Part shown: piece by piece, positions 23,672 through 36,780 of the stretch
Numbering within the stretch: position 1 is the first letter of the stretch
How the letters are laid out: each line of letters opens with the position of its first letter
Source: Jacaranda mimosifolia
Taxonomy: Eukaryota; Streptophyta; Magnoliopsida; Lamiales; Bignoniaceae
DNA length: 64,000 bases
Reading direction: 5' to 3'
NCBI GenBank assembly: GCA_018894105.1
Contig: CM032124.1
Span: forward strand, 3,271,501 to 3,335,500
Notes under the pieces: model-generated
What the model saw: only the letters and a program-made list of their open reading frames with translations
Told to the model about the DNA's origin: nothing
Database searches by the model: none
Position numbers and translations under genes: made by a program

Positions 23672-24621
23672 TAGGCTTGTAAATGGGTAGGGTATCACTC
23701 TATCTATACCCATATCCTAAAATACTCAGAAGAATGAGATCCTAATTCTACCATATCCTAAAATACCCAGAAGGATGAGACTCTAATCCTACCATACCCT
23801 ATCTAACCCAAGACCCATTGGATCTAGTTTATTGAACTTATGTTTTTAATATACATATTTATTTTCTTAATATATACTAAGGATATTATTTTGCATACGA
23901 TAACAAAAAATAATTTTTTTATATTTAATTTAATTTAATCATTAGATTTAAATTATTTAATTTTAAATTTTTTGCTAATTAAATTAATCGTTTTATTGAT
24001 ATAATAGTTAAACTTTATTAATATAATTAACAATTAAAGTTTTTGCTAACTAAATTAATATAACTAAAAAATAGTTAATAAAAATAGTTTAAAAGCAAAA
24101 ACTTTTTTCTATATTTAATTTTATAAAAACAGTTAATTTCTTTATTAATAAACTTTATTCATTAACAAAATTAATTTTATTAACTGTTTTTATAAAAATT
24201 ATTTATTCCACTATTAATTTTAATATTCTTAATTTTATTAATGAAAAATGTTCTACTGTTGCTATTGCTATTCTAATTAAAAAAAAAATTGCTATCCCAA
24301 TATATTAACTTTATTAATTTTACTAATTTAGTTCAATTTTTAATGAAGAAAATTATTTTATTGTTACTGTTTATTTACATATTTATAATTTTTATATATA
24401 AAAAGTTTATCATTAATATAAATTTGATTTGGGTATAAATAATTTTTAGGTTCATAAATCAAATTTAAGTATAAAGTAATGGGTAATTTTTGGGTATGGG
24501 TACATAGGTAATTTTTGGGTATAGACCCTACACATACCTATCACATTATTTTTAATAAGTATGGATATGAATATTGATATTTTGAATTTGGGTAGGATAA
24601 TACCCTACCCATTGACAGGCC
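23672..24621. mobile_element. hAT-like non-autonomous element, copy 1
   Basis: Begins TAGGCTTGTAAATGGGTAGGG and ends with the approximate inverted form ACCCTACCCATTGACAGGCC. Inside it is AT-rich with repeated GGGTA(T/A)TTTT words. Its right part (24,390-24,600) is the reverse complement of the left part of the 37,858-38,753 element, so the two are copies in opposite orientation. I see no matching 8-bp duplication here, so an end may have changed. Confidence 0.55.
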
Positions 24622-25083
24622 GGAAAAGGAATAGTTATGCAAAGAAAATTTAATGCTTTGATTTACGAGAGTGAGGCAGCAACCCTTTCTGTATGACAAT
24701 TAAATTTTCATTTCTATACATACCATACTCAATATTTTAAAATAAATTATACAAATATATTTGCATATCTGAATCTAGAGTAACAATTAATTTTTTTCAC
24801 CTTTTAAAAATACCAAAAATCGAAAAAATGAAATAGAAACACAGCCAAATGTGCCCTTTAGCTTGCAATTCAGGAAGGAATCAAGTTCAACCAGGTTCCT
24901 ACAAAGTCAACTAATCAACTTTCTTAATAAATAAAAACAAAAAAAACAAAAAAAAAAAAAAGAAAAGAAAAAAGAAAAAAGAAAAAACAACTAATTAACT
25001 TCCAACATAGCAAAATTTAGACACAGCTGTGATACAGACGTTATTACCACACAATTACAGAGCTATGAAACAGCAGCTGCTCT
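24622..25083. other. 5' flank of unit D with a purine-rich A/G tract
   Basis: From about 24,720 the sequence matches the 5' flanks of C and E (CACCTTTTAAAAATACCAAAAATCG). A long A-rich tract with AAAAGAAAAAAG repeats lies at 24,925-24,990. No gene is seen. Confidence 0.5.
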
Positions 25084-25159
25084 TTGCTTCAAATTCGTCA
25101 CACTAACCAGCGTTTATTTGTTCACACGCTCTCGCACACCACCAAACAAGCTCAGAAAT

Positions 25160-25603
25160 CCCGAAAAATCAACATTAGTATTTTTATTCCTCTGGAAAAT
25201 CTGAAGCCGGTTTTGCTCTACAATGCCAAAAATCAGGTTGAAATGCTGGAGAACGATATCCGCTTTTTCAAAGCTTTCCTCAAAGACTCGACGAAAATGC
25301 ACAAAAAAAGATGAGGCCCTGGAAGAGCTGGTGTGGCAGACCCAGGACGTAGTCTGTGAAGCTCAAGATATAATCGTCCTGTTTTTGAATCAGGCGGAGG
25401 AAAACAGGAACCGGAATTTCTTCCAGAGAGCTTTTGGTGGCCTGAAACTCATCAGCATCGCGAAAGAAATTAGGGCTATCAGGGCAAAGGCGAAAACTAT
25501 ATATGTTAAGAGCAGAGTTGTTTGTGCTACCCGGCGGAACGGAGGGGCGGCGCCTGAAGAGGCCACGGCGGAGGAGAAAAACGCATATCTGTTTCAGGTC
25601 TGA
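25160..25603 (+). pseudogene. unit D: Rx-type coiled-coil fragment
   Basis: Best preserved C-terminal half of the four coiled-coil fragments. The first half reads PLENLKPVLLYNAKNQVEML; near 25,305 a run of seven A (six in the other units) shifts the frame. The second half is open to 25,603: DEALEELVWQTQDVVCEAQD, then AEENRNRNFFQRAF and AKEIRAIRAKAKTIYVKSRV. The last codons TTTCAG precede GTCTGAG, a possible donor, but no NB-ARC exon is seen downstream. The receptor of unit D starts 510 bp later. Confidence 0.7.
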
Positions 25604-26112
25604 GTTTTAATTAAGATCTGTATTATGTATTAATTGATGTTATTCCCGTGATTGATTTTAATTAATCTGGATTAAGTTGGGTTTAGCAGAATATAAATTG
25701 TTATATATATATATATATATATTTTTTTTTTTTTGAAGAATTTTCTGTAAATGGTTTTCAAGAGCTTCAGGAATGATTTTTCTTTGATAAAAGAAAGTTG
25801 AAGTTTATAAATATTTTAAAAGAAGTGGTTGTGATTGGGATGGAGTTTTTTAATTATGTGATGTTGATTAGCGGATGAATAATTTTTGTGCACAAAGATT
25901 GAAATTATATTTTTTTCTTCCAAGAATTGATTAGTTTCTCAATATTAAATTATGGGATAGAATGGTTCAACGATGACTTAAGAAATATAAAAATGAATAT
26001 TAAGCCGCGTCAACCTCTCTGTTTTTTGTAACAATTCTGTCGTTATTAATGGGGAAGTAACCTTGGGATAAGAAAGTCAACACAGATCATTCTTTGTAAC
26101 ACAGCTTGAAGC
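25604..26112 (+). promoter_or_regulatory. 5' flank of unit D receptor
   Basis: AT-rich leader region with a TA/T tract at 25,702-25,733. It has diverged more from the C, E and H flanks than those have from each other, but still ends in ...AGCTTGAAGCATGAATCTG like C. No clear TATA box stands out from the AT-rich background. Confidence 0.3.
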
Positions 26113-28628
26113 ATGAATCTGTATCTAGTTTCATTTGCATTCGTATTTCTTTTTCTCTGCTTCTTCAACACATTCATATCTGCGAGTAACAACCCGACTG
26201 ATTTCATAGGTGATGTTTCAGTTAATTGTGGCTCAAGTGGCACTTCTGCAGCACCAAACGGCAGGGAATGGCATGGAGATACAAAGACAGAATTCTCTTC
26301 CTTGCTACAAATAAATGGCTCATCAACTGCCTCAACTGTTCTCCATAGGTTGATCCCTGCTGAAGATCCAGTTCCGTACAGAACGGCAAGACTTTCTCAT
26401 TCCCAGTTCTCCTATGCATTTCAAGTTAATTCAGGTCAGAAAATTATTCACCTTCACTTTAATCCAGCTCCGTACAGAGGCTTTAAAAGGTTCAAGGACT
26501 TATTTGCTGTTGAAGCCGGTCCTTTCACCCTGCTTAGCAACTTTAGCGCTTCCCTTACTGCTGATGCGCTTGGTGTGAATTCTTTTGCCAAGGAGTTCTG
26601 TATGAATGTAGAAGAAGATCAACAATTCACCATTGTTTTCACTCCTGCTATTAGTCAATCACTAGATACGTATGCTTTTTATAAATGGGATTGAGATTAT
26701 CTCAATACCTACCAATCTTTCTTACTTTCATAGGGGGGATATTGGAGTCCAAGTGGTTGGGAAGTCTCTAGTCTATGTTGATAACAGCACTGCCCTTGAA
26801 ATGATCCACCGAGTAAATGTTAAACAGGATTCTATTCTGTTAGCTGCTAATACTAGTGACATGTTTGGGATATGGGAAATGGTTCCTAAGCGAAAAGCAA
26901 GCAAGATCAACAATATTACCTGGAAAATATCTGTAGATGTGGGATTTAGTTACTTGGTTAGGCTTCATTTCTCTAAGATAGGATTCAAGATGGCAGAGAT
27001 TGGTGGTATTGTTTTTGAAGTCCACATTAATGAAATGACTGCTGACACTAATATTGATGTAGTCAAAGAAAAGGATGATGAAAATAGCATCACGTGGTAT
27101 AGAGACTATATAGTGATGATGAAAGGAAGCAAACAAGAGGGCAAACGGAACCTCTTGATTTGCCTACAATCAAATGATAAATTCATGGATGAACATGGAC
27201 CTCTTAAAGGATTTGAAACAATGAAGTTGAGCAACCCTGACAATACTCTTGCGAGTCCAAATCCCTTGTCTTCAGCAAGAGATTTATCATGCCCTACATT
27301 CCAAAATTTACTCGAAGTTCTTGGTTAGAGAAATATGATTGCAATTGTTGCAATAGCAATACTTGCTATGGTGAACATCACTATTTATACATTGCGACAA
27401 ATTTGGGAAGCTAGTAGTACAAAGGACGAAAACAAGCCATTAGCCAGGGTGCAACGACTCTGTTGTCGATTTTCACTACCTGAGATCCAACTAGCCACTA
27501 GAAATTTTAGTGATGCACGTCTTATTGGAAGGGGTGGATTTGGCCAAGTTTACAAAGGCCTCATTGATAATGGACAAGAGATGGTAGCCATAAAGTAGCT
27601 AAAACCAAATTCCAAGCAAGGAGTGTGTGAGTTTTTGACAGAGATTTAAACATTAACTGAGGTTTGACATATTAATTTGGTCTCTCTAATTGGCTATTGC
27701 AATGAGCATGGGGAAATGATTCTTGTTTATGAATACATGGCCTGTGGGAAGCTGGGTGACCACCTTTATAAACTAACTAGGAACAGCAATAATGGCTCGT
27801 CTCTCACATGGAAGCAGCCCCTTAACATATGCATCAGAGCTGCTCAAGGGCTAGACTATCTACACACTGGCCAATCTCTGATACATCGTGATGTGAAGGC
27901 TTCAAATATCCTGTTGGATGAAAATTTCACAGCTAAGGTTTCAGACTTTGGCTTGGCCAAACCTATAAGCAGAAGCAAGTTACAGAGTCATGTTAGCACA
28001 AAATTCAAGGGCACATTTGGATATTTCGACCTGAATTATCTCATCACTGGTAAGCTAACTAGGAGAAGTGACACATATGCCTTTGGAGTGGTGTTGTTGG
28101 AAGTATTGAGCGATAGACCAGCATTGAATCCAAGGGTTGCAGAGGATGAGCACATTCTGACCAAGTGGGCCTAAGAAAACATTACTAAGGGAAGAGCTGA
28201 CCAGATTGTAGCTTCAAATCTGAGGGGCGAAATCTCAGATGATAGCTTGAAGGCATTTGTGAGCATTGCTGAAAGATGCCTGGATGATGAACCAAAGAAA
28301 CGACCAACAATGGCTCAAGTTTTGCTACAACTTGAGTTTGCACTTGAGCAGCAAGAGAGTTCAAAATCTTCAATATCAAACGGGATAACAAGAAATGTGG
28401 ATGATATCCATCCATCTAAAGATGATACTAACTTTTCAGCCAGTAGTGTACAAGTCACAATGGCCTCCACAGTGCAAAATGTTACACCCCCTTCAAATGA
28501 GCAAACTAATGGCAAGGTAGTCAATGCTGAGCCTGCATCTGCAACAAAAGACGGGAGAAAAGCCACAACACATAAGCCATCACGACTTGGGCCATGGGAT
28601 GCATTTTGGAACAGAGTTAAACCATCTG
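26113..28628 (+). pseudogene. unit D: CrRLK1L-like receptor kinase, several stops
   Basis: Same architecture as C. The signal peptide and first malectin half are open from 26,113, then one extra base near 26,680 (GCTTTTTATAAATG) shifts the frame. Stops follow in the matching frames: TAG 27,326-27,328 just before the membrane helix (Cys in E), TAG 27,596-27,598 after VAIK (Arg elsewhere), TAA 27,647-27,649, and TAA 28,172-28,174 in ...TKWA. The kinase motifs themselves are intact (GRGGFGQV, HRDVKASN, DFGLAKP). The exon ends at the usual CTG|GTAAAA donor after 28,628. With four stops and a frameshift it cannot make the receptor. Confidence 0.88.
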
Positions 28629-28992
28629 GTAAAAATGAATCCTCATTATCGGGTACAAATTTTTATTGCCACAGTTAAATTCAAGAACTCCTATTCATAT
28701 TTTATAATTCAAACTTTCAATGGTCTATGGTAAGTTATCGTAATAAATGCAATTTCATAGTTTACTAGCAATATCTTTTGATATTTCTGGAATGTTATGA
28801 CCTTGAATGGGAACGGAATCGATTTCTAATCAAGCTGATTTTGAGTATATACTGCCAATGTGTAATTGAATATTTTTTACCATTTTGTTTTCTCTTTGTC
28901 AATCCTTCTGCTTAATTGTTGGCTGTACTTCTTGATTAAAGTTTGCAAATTTCTCATTTGCCATAGTCAAACATATGAGAGATTTTCTTTGG

Positions 28993-30668
28993 GCAATCCT
29001 GCAGGCTATCATGCTGCAGAAACAGAGGAAAAGGACAAACAGACTATTAATATACAGCTGATTGCCGTCCCTGCCATTCCAGTCAATGAATTAAAGGACA
29101 TTACTGGTGATTTTAGTTCCAAGTGTCTTATTGATGAAGACTCTGATGGACATGTATACCATGGAGTTCTGAAAAGTAGAAAGGCCGTAGCAATTAAAAA
29201 GCTAAACTCTAATGAGACGCCAGATAAAGTATTTCTAGCAAAGGTTTGGCCATAACATTGTGTGCTGATATGAATATATCTTTTCACAAAGACATGCTGT
29301 TTACATATGATTTTGCAGGTTTTAATGGCATCCAGCCTAAAGCATGAAAACGTCGTTGAGCTACTTGGTTATTGTGTGGGTGATGGTCTGCGAGTCTTGG
29401 CCTATGAGTATGCTCCAAATGGGTCCCTACATGACATTCTTCGTGGTGAGATTGCCTCAATTTTGTTGATGTGAAGATACTCTTTGTGATATTATAGATT
29501 TTTGAAATGTATTGGTACAAATGCAAAACATTGACCTGTCATGGGCATCTTCAATTTTTAATTGCTGAAAAGAAATCCTTAATACTTGACATTTTAGTTT
29601 ACAACAAGTGCTTTCTAATACAATCTTCATTATATTTACTCAGTGTAGCTTCTTGTTACTTATCTGATTCCAGGTATTCGCAATAAATAATCTTTTGCAT
29701 GCAACTAATTATTTTCATTGTCAGCAGGCATCAAAGGTGTAAAACCAAGTCTGGTTCTGTCATGGGCTCAAAGAGTTAAAATTGCTGTTGGTGCCGCAAA
29801 AGGATTACAATACATTCATGACAAGGGACAGATTCATCGTAACATCAAGTCCAGCAATGTTTTAATTTTTGATGATTATGATGTTGCTAAGATCAAAATG
29901 TCAAATTCTGATCAATCAAATCCATACGATTACTTAGATCCAGATCCTCTGTACTATCACTTCCGTCCATCTTTGAGTTATCATTATCCTCCTGAGTGAG
30001 CTCTTTTTCCCAGTCTTTCCTAGAGATGAACAGAACTAGTAGCTTGAATTTGTTCTTTTTCTGAGCATGAACTGATATTTCTTTTCGGCTGGTAGATACG
30101 AAATGACTGGACAGCTAAATGCAAAGAGTGATATCTACAGTTTTGGGGTGGTGCTTCTGGAACTCTTGACTGGCGGTAAACCAGTTGATTATACACTGCC
30201 AATAGGGCAGCAGTCTCTTATAACATGGGTATGCAATTTTCCTAGCAATAATTAATTCCTTAACTTTATTATAATTGGTTACTTTGCAAATTATGTATTA
30301 TAATCTGCAGGCAACGCCAAAGGTGAGGAAAGACAAGGTAAAGCGGTGTGTGGATCCTAGACTGAATGGAGACTACCCTCCAAAGGCCGTTGCAAAGGTA
30401 AAATCAGTCGTTTTGCTAATTAGTCTACATTTCAAACTGGGCTTGTGCTCATTCCGTGTCAGTGACTTGTTTTCTGAGATGAATATAGAATAGCATGGGA
30501 TGCTGGTTTCCATTATAAATGATTTGCTTAAAACAGATGGCTGCAGTTGCTGGATTGTGCGTGCAATATGAAGCTGATTTCCGTCCGAACATAAGCCTTG
30601 TGGTAAAAGCACTCCAACCTCTGTTGAATACTCCATCTGGAATTTCCATCCAATCACCAAATTTGTGA
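28993..30668 (+). pseudogene. unit D: PTI1-like pseudokinase module, open but with a lost acceptor
   Basis: Exons: 28,993-29,243; 29,319-29,445; 29,728-29,995; 30,096-30,228; 30,311-30,397; 30,537-30,668. The frame is open throughout, with [45 protein letters not shown], a Pro/Tyr-rich segment with DPDPLYY, and [19 protein letters not shown]. The acceptor that joins it to the receptor exon reads TTTGGG where B, C, F and H have TTAGG, so the normal join is lost; the next AG is the CTGCAG eight bases on. The long second intron (282 nt) matches that of H. Its domain is as open as in C, but its receptor is dead. Confidence 0.78.
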
Positions 30669-32084
30669 ATTCTCTCTCTCCTGACAACTTCCTCAAACCT
30701 CTGGGAATTGAGAATAGTTGAAATGGAGTATCTTTTAGTAGTTTGCTGAAGATCTTTTGCCTTCACATTGTTTTATTTAGTTATTCTCCAATCTTTTACT
30801 TGAATATACTAGTACTACCATAACTGACTGCTTCATCTGGTTGTCATACCCATTTATTCATAGTTTTTACCCATTAATTCATAGTTTTTCCCTCTCAAAT
30901 TATAACTTCTATTTTTCTTTCTTGTTGTTTCCTTGGAACGTTCCAAAACTTGATCTTGTAAAAATAGACAGTACGCAAAAGATGCAGCTGTGGGGTTGCA
31001 GCCACTGATTTAGAAACTGAGTTCCAAAAGTGCAGTAACAAATTATTAGCAAACTGGCTGCAATCCTTTATGTATGGGAAAGGAGTGACTATGGTAAAGA
31101 AAGTTTAATGCTGTTTTTTTTTCACCTGAGAGTGGGGCTGCAATCCTGTCGGTGTGACAATTGAAGTCTTGTGGAAAGAGGAATTGAGCCGAAAAATGAA
31201 GCACGGGAGCCTTCTACAAAAAAATGCGAGCATTCTGGGAAATTTTTTTTTCACCCTAAAATAATTTAACTGAAGTTCTGCTAGTGTGTTTAGCGGAGCT
31301 AAAACTCATATATATGCTACATTCATAAAATTCTTTCTTGCTAAAGTTGATTCATTAAGATAAAACTATATCTCCTGGAATTATATAGAACTAACAACAA
31401 CTATTACCAGAAAATATAACATGTGCTGACGGATCATAAAATACTCACTTATCATTTTCTTTTTAAAACATACACACATTAAAGTTTAAGTTTCTAAACT
31501 CATATCAATATTGTTGAGCTAATTCACCACTTAATAATTCTATCAATTACTTCAAAACGATTAAAATGTACATATATTTTAAAAGTTACATCTTTTATGT
31601 CAAATATTATAGGGTCAGTTGGCCACTTAATAATATATGTTAAATCACTTCATTAAAACATGTCTTTCTATATATGAAAATATATATGTAATAATTTTTT
31701 ATTTTTATACCTCCCATACTCAATATTTTAAAATAAATTAGTCAAATATATTTCTTATATATAAATGTAAAATAATGAATATTTTTTTCACCATTTAAAA
31801 ATACTGGAAATCGAAAAAATGAAATAGAAACACGGCCAAAAATTTGCTCTTAGTTTGCAATTCAGGTATCAGCCAGGTCCTACAAAGTCAACTAATCAAC
31901 TTTCAACATAGTAAAATTTAGACACTTCTGTGATACAGAATTACAGATATTATTATAACACAGATTGCAGAGCTATGAAGCAGCAGCTAATCTTTGCCTT
32001 CAAATTCGTTACCCTAACCAGCGTTTATTTGTTGACACACTCTGGCACAGCCCCCAAACATGCTCAGAAATCCCGAAAAATCAA
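30669..32084. other. 3' flank of D and 5' flank of E
   Basis: 30,669-31,060 matches the unit C 3' flank. About 31,270-31,700 is AT-rich. From about 31,720 the sequence matches the 5' flanks of the C and D coiled-coil fragments, including CTAACCAGCGTTTATTTGTT at 32,014. No separate gene is seen. Confidence 0.5.
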
Positions 32085-32420
32085 TAGCATTATCATTCCT
32101 CCTGGAAAATCTGAAGCGGGTTTGCTCCACAATGCCAAGAATCAGGTCGAAATGCTGGAGAACGATGTACGCATGTTCAACGCTTTCCTCAAGGACTTCT
32201 CGAAAATGCAGAAAAAAGATGAGGCCCTGGAAGAGCTGATGGGGCAGATCTAGGTCGTGGTGTGTGAAGCTGAAGATATAATCATCGTGTTTTTAAATCA
32301 GGCGGAGGAAAACAGGGCCCGGAATTTCTTCATATGCCACCCATGGGAGCGGAGGGGCGGCGCCTGAGGAGGTGACGGCAGAGTTGAAAAGGGCATCTCT
32401 GGTTTGGATCCGAGCTTTAA
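32085..32420 (+). pseudogene. unit E: Rx-type coiled-coil fragment, internally deleted
   Basis: Reads KNQVEMLENDVRMFNAFLKD and KKDEALEELMGQI, then a TAG at 32,251-32,253 where C has Gln. After NFF (about 32,330) about 130 bp present in C, D and H are missing, joining directly to the ...CATATGCCACCC segment and EEVTAELKRASLVWI. Same position and strand relative to the receptor as in C and D. Confidence 0.7.
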
Positions 32421-33118
32421 TTAGATTTTTATTACGTATTAATTGATCTAATTCTCTTGATTGATCTCAATTAATCTGGAGTAAGCAAGATTTAGGCTTA
32501 GCAGAACTTAATTTTTTTCTGAAAATTATTTCAATAAATTGTAAATGGAATTCTAAGCATCATAGATATTTTTAAAAAAATGTATGACATTTGACATGTT
32601 TTTTTCAAATAAATAAGAAATGAAACTCAGAATAAGTTAATAAATTTGATGAAAGTAGTTGGAAATTATATATATTTTAAATAAGCTGCTTTGATTACGG
32701 CCTGTTTAGTTCATAGATGGTGGGTTTGCGGATAATTGCTATATCGACGCGTTTTTTTTTTTTTGATAAAATAATTTAATTATACGTTTGGTTTGTAGGA
32801 AAACTTCTAGGAAACATTGACATACGATACCAGATGGGTTTTGGGATATATTAGAAAAGCACACAATTTGATTTTTTTTTTTTTTATATTGAAATTGTTT
32901 GTTTTTTCTTCTGAAACTTGTACTTTGTCAATATAATATTTATGGCATACAATGGTAGAACAGCGACTATAAGAAATTAAAATTGAAAAGGAAGTCTAGT
33001 CGCCCTTTTCTTTTTTTGTTCATTTCTATTGTCATTAATGGCCCTACCAACCTTGGGATGATCATTTTCTGGTTTACAACACCAAAAGAAGGGAAAAAAG
33101 AAAAAAGAAGCTTGAAGA
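32421..33118 (+). promoter_or_regulatory. 5' flank of unit E receptor
   Basis: Matches the C flank (GGATAATTGCTATAT and GACATACGA landmarks) but the TATATATA-like box of C is changed here to ACTTGTACTTTG (about 32,917), and T runs have expanded at 32,751-32,764 and 32,873-32,884. The leader ends AAGCTTGAAGAATGAATCTG. The promoter may be weakened; this is inference only. Confidence 0.35.
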
Positions 33119-35626
33119 ATGAATCTGCATCAAGTTTTGCTTGCCTTGCTATCTCTTTGCTTTTTCAGTGCATTCATATCTGCTAGTAACAATCCAACCC
33201 AATTCACCAGTGATGTTTCAGTTAACTGCGGCTTAAGTGGCACTTCTGCAGCACAAAACGGCAAGGAATGGAGCGGAGATATAAACCATCCAAAATTTCG
33301 ATTGAAGGGCCCGTCAACTGCCACAACAGCAATCCATAAGTTGAGGATCTCTGCCGATGATGATCCAGTTCCGTACAAAACCACAAGACTGTCTCATTCC
33401 CAATTCTCCTTTGCATTTCAAGTTAATTCGGGTCAGAAAATCATTCGCCTTCACTTTAATTCGGGTCCATACAGAGGCTTCAAAAGGTTTAAGGACTTAT
33501 TTACTGTTGAAGCTGGTCCTTTCACCCTGCTTAGCAACTTTAGGGCTTCCCTTACTGCTGATGCTCTTGGTGTGAATTCTTTTGTCAAGGAGTTTGTCAT
33601 AACATGGAAGAAAGTCCAGAATTCAGCGTAGTTTTCACTCCTGCAAGTAGTAAATTATTAGATACACATGCTTTCATTAATGGAATTGAGATCATCTCAG
33701 TGCCTACCAGTTTTTCTTATTTTTTCAGAGGAGATATTGGAGTTCAAGTGGTTGGGAAGTCTTTGGTTTATGTTGATAACACCATTGCACTTGAAATAAT
33801 TGAACGACTAAATATTAAACATGATTCTTTTTTGTCAGCTGCTAATATTGGTGACATGTTTGGGATGTGGGAAACGGCACCTAAGCGAGAAGCAAGCGAA
33901 ATCAACAATATTACCTGGAAAACATCTGTGGATGTGGGATTTAGGTACTTGGTCAGGCTTTATTTCTCTAAGGTAGGATTCAAGATGGCAGAGATTGGTG
34001 GCATTGTTTTTGAAGTCCGCATTAATGAAGTGATTGCAGATACTGATATTAATGCAGTTAGGGAAAAGGATGATGAAAATAGCATCCCCTGGTATAGAGA
34101 CTATATGGTTATGATGAAAGGGAGAAAACAAGAGAGAAAACGAGATATCTTGATTTGCTTACAGCCACATGATAAATTCATGGATGGACATGGACCTCTT
34201 AAAGGATTTGAAGTAATGAAGTTGAGCAACCCTGATAATAATCTTGCGAGTCTAAATCCCTTGCCTTCAGCACGAGATTCATCATACCATACGTTCCAAA
34301 ATTTACTCCAAGTTCTTGGTTGTAGAAATGCGATTGCAACTGTTGCAATAACAATTCTTGCTTTGGTGAACATCACTGTTTATACATTACGACAAATTCA
34401 GGAAGCTAGCAGTAGAGAGGAGGAAAACAAGCCATCAACCAGGGCAGAACGACTCTGTCACCGGTTTTCACTAGCTCAGATCCAACTAGCCACTAGAAAT
34501 TTTAGTGATGCACATCTTATTGGAAGGGGTGGATTTGGTAAAGTTTACAAAAGCCTCATTGATAATGGACAAGAGACAGTGGCCATAAAGCGACTAAAAC
34601 CAAATTCCAAGCAAGGGGCACATGAGTTTTTGACAGAGATCGAAACATTGACTGAGCTCCGACATGTTAATCTAGTCTCTTTAATTGGCTACTGCAACGA
34701 ACAAGGGGAAATGATTCTTGTTTATCAGTACATGGCCTGTGGGACACTTGCTGACCACCTTTATAAGCTTTCAAGGAAATGTGATAATGGCTTCTCTCTC
34801 ACATGGAAGCAACGACTTAACATATGCATCGGAGCTGCTCGAGGGCTTGACTATTTGCACACTGGCCAATCATTAATACATTGCGATGTGAAGGCTTCAA
34901 ATATCCTGTTGGATGAAAATTTCACAGCTAAGGTTTCAAATTTTGGCTTGGCTAAACCTTTAAGCAGAAGCAAGTTACAAAGTCATGTTAGCACAAAAGT
35001 CAAAGGTACATTTGGGTACTTCGACCCAGACAATGTCATCACCGGGAAACTAACCAGGCGAAGTGACACATATGCCTTTGGAGTGGTGTTGTTGGAAGTA
35101 TTGAGTGGGAAACCAGCATTGGATCCAACAGCTGATGAGGCTAAGCGGATTCTGACCAAGTGGGCTCGAGCAAACATTGATAAGGGACAAGCTGAGCAGA
35201 TTGTAGCTTCAAATCTGAGGGATGAAATCTCAGAAGATAGCATGAAGGCATTTGTGGGCATTGCCGAAAGATGCTTGGATGATGAACCAACGAAACGGCC
35301 AACAATGGCTGAAGTTGTGCAACAACTTGAGTTTGCACTTAAGCAGCAAAAGAATCCAGAATTGCCTGTACCGAATGCGATGACAAATGATGTGGATGAT
35401 ATGCCTGCGTCAAAGGATGATACTAACTTATTGGTTAGCACTGCACAACTCACAACAGCCTCCACAGATGTGCAGAATCACATACACCATCTAAAAGAGC
35501 AAACTAACAGCAAAGTGGTTAATGCTGAGCCTCCATCTGGAAGTCAAGATGGGAGAAAACCCACAACGCATAAACCGTGGCGACTTTGGCCATGGGATGG
35601 ATTTTGGAATAGAGTTAAACCATCTG
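33119..35626 (+). pseudogene. unit E: CrRLK1L-like receptor kinase, frameshift and altered catalytic motifs
   Basis: One frameshift breaks an otherwise open exon: near 33,600 ATAACATGG stands where F has ATAAACATGG. Upstream (33,119-33,631) lie the signal peptide and the first malectin half; from 33,604 the rest is open to 35,730, with the second malectin half, membrane helix, kinase and Trp-rich tail. The kinase keeps GRGGFGKV and VAIK, but HRD reads HCD (34,879-34,887) and DFG reads NFG (AAT at 34,939-34,941). Loss of the DFG Asp, which binds magnesium, predicts a dead kinase. The donor after 35,626 is CTG|GTAAAA. About 8 residues of the ectodomain differ in length from C (PKFRLKGPST). Could act as a non-catalytic receptor only if the frameshift is not real. 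Confidence 0.86.
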
Positions 35627-35770
35627 GTAAAAATGAATTTTTATCAGTTAAGAATTATATACCTACAGTAAAATTCAATAACGTTTCTTATTCATTTTTT
35701 TTATATTCAAACTTTCATGGCGAATTATAACTTATTTATCATAATGAATGCAATTCCATAATTACTATTG

Positions 35771-36780
35771 AAATTTCTAAAATGTTTGACAATGGATTTA
35801 AGAGCACTTAAACTTGACATTGAATGGAAGCTCAAGAGAGATCCATTTCTAGTGAAACCCAAAGTTCTTTCATGGGCCCAAAGAGTTAAAATTGCTGTTG
35901 CGGCAGCAAAGGGATTAGAATACATCCATGAGAAGTCACAGATTCACTGTAACATCAAGTCCAGCAATGTTTTAATTTTTAATGAATATGATGTTGCTAA
36001 GATCAAAATGTCCGATTCTGCTCCATCAAGTCCAAACCCTCCTAACCCGGATCTTCTTTACTATTATGCTCTTCCGACTTCAAGTTATCATTATGACCCC
36101 GAGTAAGCTCTTTTTCTCAGTCTTTCCTAGAGATGAACACAACTAGTAGCTTGAATTTATTGTTTTTCTGAGCATGAGCATATATTTCTTTTTGGGTGAT
36201 AGATACATGATGACTGGCCAGCTAAATTCAAAGAGTGATGTCTACAGCTTTGGTGTGTTGCTTCTGGAAGTGTTGACTGGCCGTAAACCAGTTGATCATA
36301 ACCGGCCAAGAGGACAACTGTCTCTTGTAACATGGGTATGCAATTTTCCTAGTGATAATCAGTTCCTGAAAGTGTGAATGGTCCTTGCCCTGCTTATATT
36401 TATAACATATAACCTGCAGACAACACCAAAGCTCAGCAAAGACAAGGTAACACAGTGTGTGGATCCTAGACTGAATGGAGATTACCCTCCAAAGGCAGTT
36501 GCAAAGGTAAAATCAGTAGTTTTGCTAAATAGTTTACATTTCAAACTGTACTTTTACTCGTTCCATATGCATAACTTGTTTTCTGAGACGAATAAAATAG
36601 CATGTGATACCACTTTACAATATAAATATGATTTGCTTCAAACAGATGGCTGCAATTGCTGGATCGTGTGTGCAATATGTAGCTGATTTCCGTCCAGACA
36701 TGAGCATAGGGGTGAAAAAACTCCAAGCACTGTTGGATAATCCATCTGGGATCCTACATGTAAATCGCTACCTCATTTAA
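35771..36780 (+). pseudogene. unit E: PTI1-like module missing linker and N-lobe
   Basis: A deletion joins intron-1 sequence (...CTAGTGAAACCCAAAG, about 35,863) straight to the catalytic-loop exon (TTCTTTCATGGGCCCAAAG), removing the linker exon, the N-lobe exon and the AIKK lysine. The rest keeps order: segment to 36,102 ([18 protein letters not shown], Pro/Tyr-rich), 36,203-36,335, 36,420-36,506 and 36,646-36,780. The fused front is open in frame from 35,771, giving a short frame [15 protein letters not shown]... into the pseudokinase C-lobe. The last exon ends ILHVNRYLI and, like A, has KKLQALLD. Probably not functional as a kinase-like fold. Confidence 0.78.
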
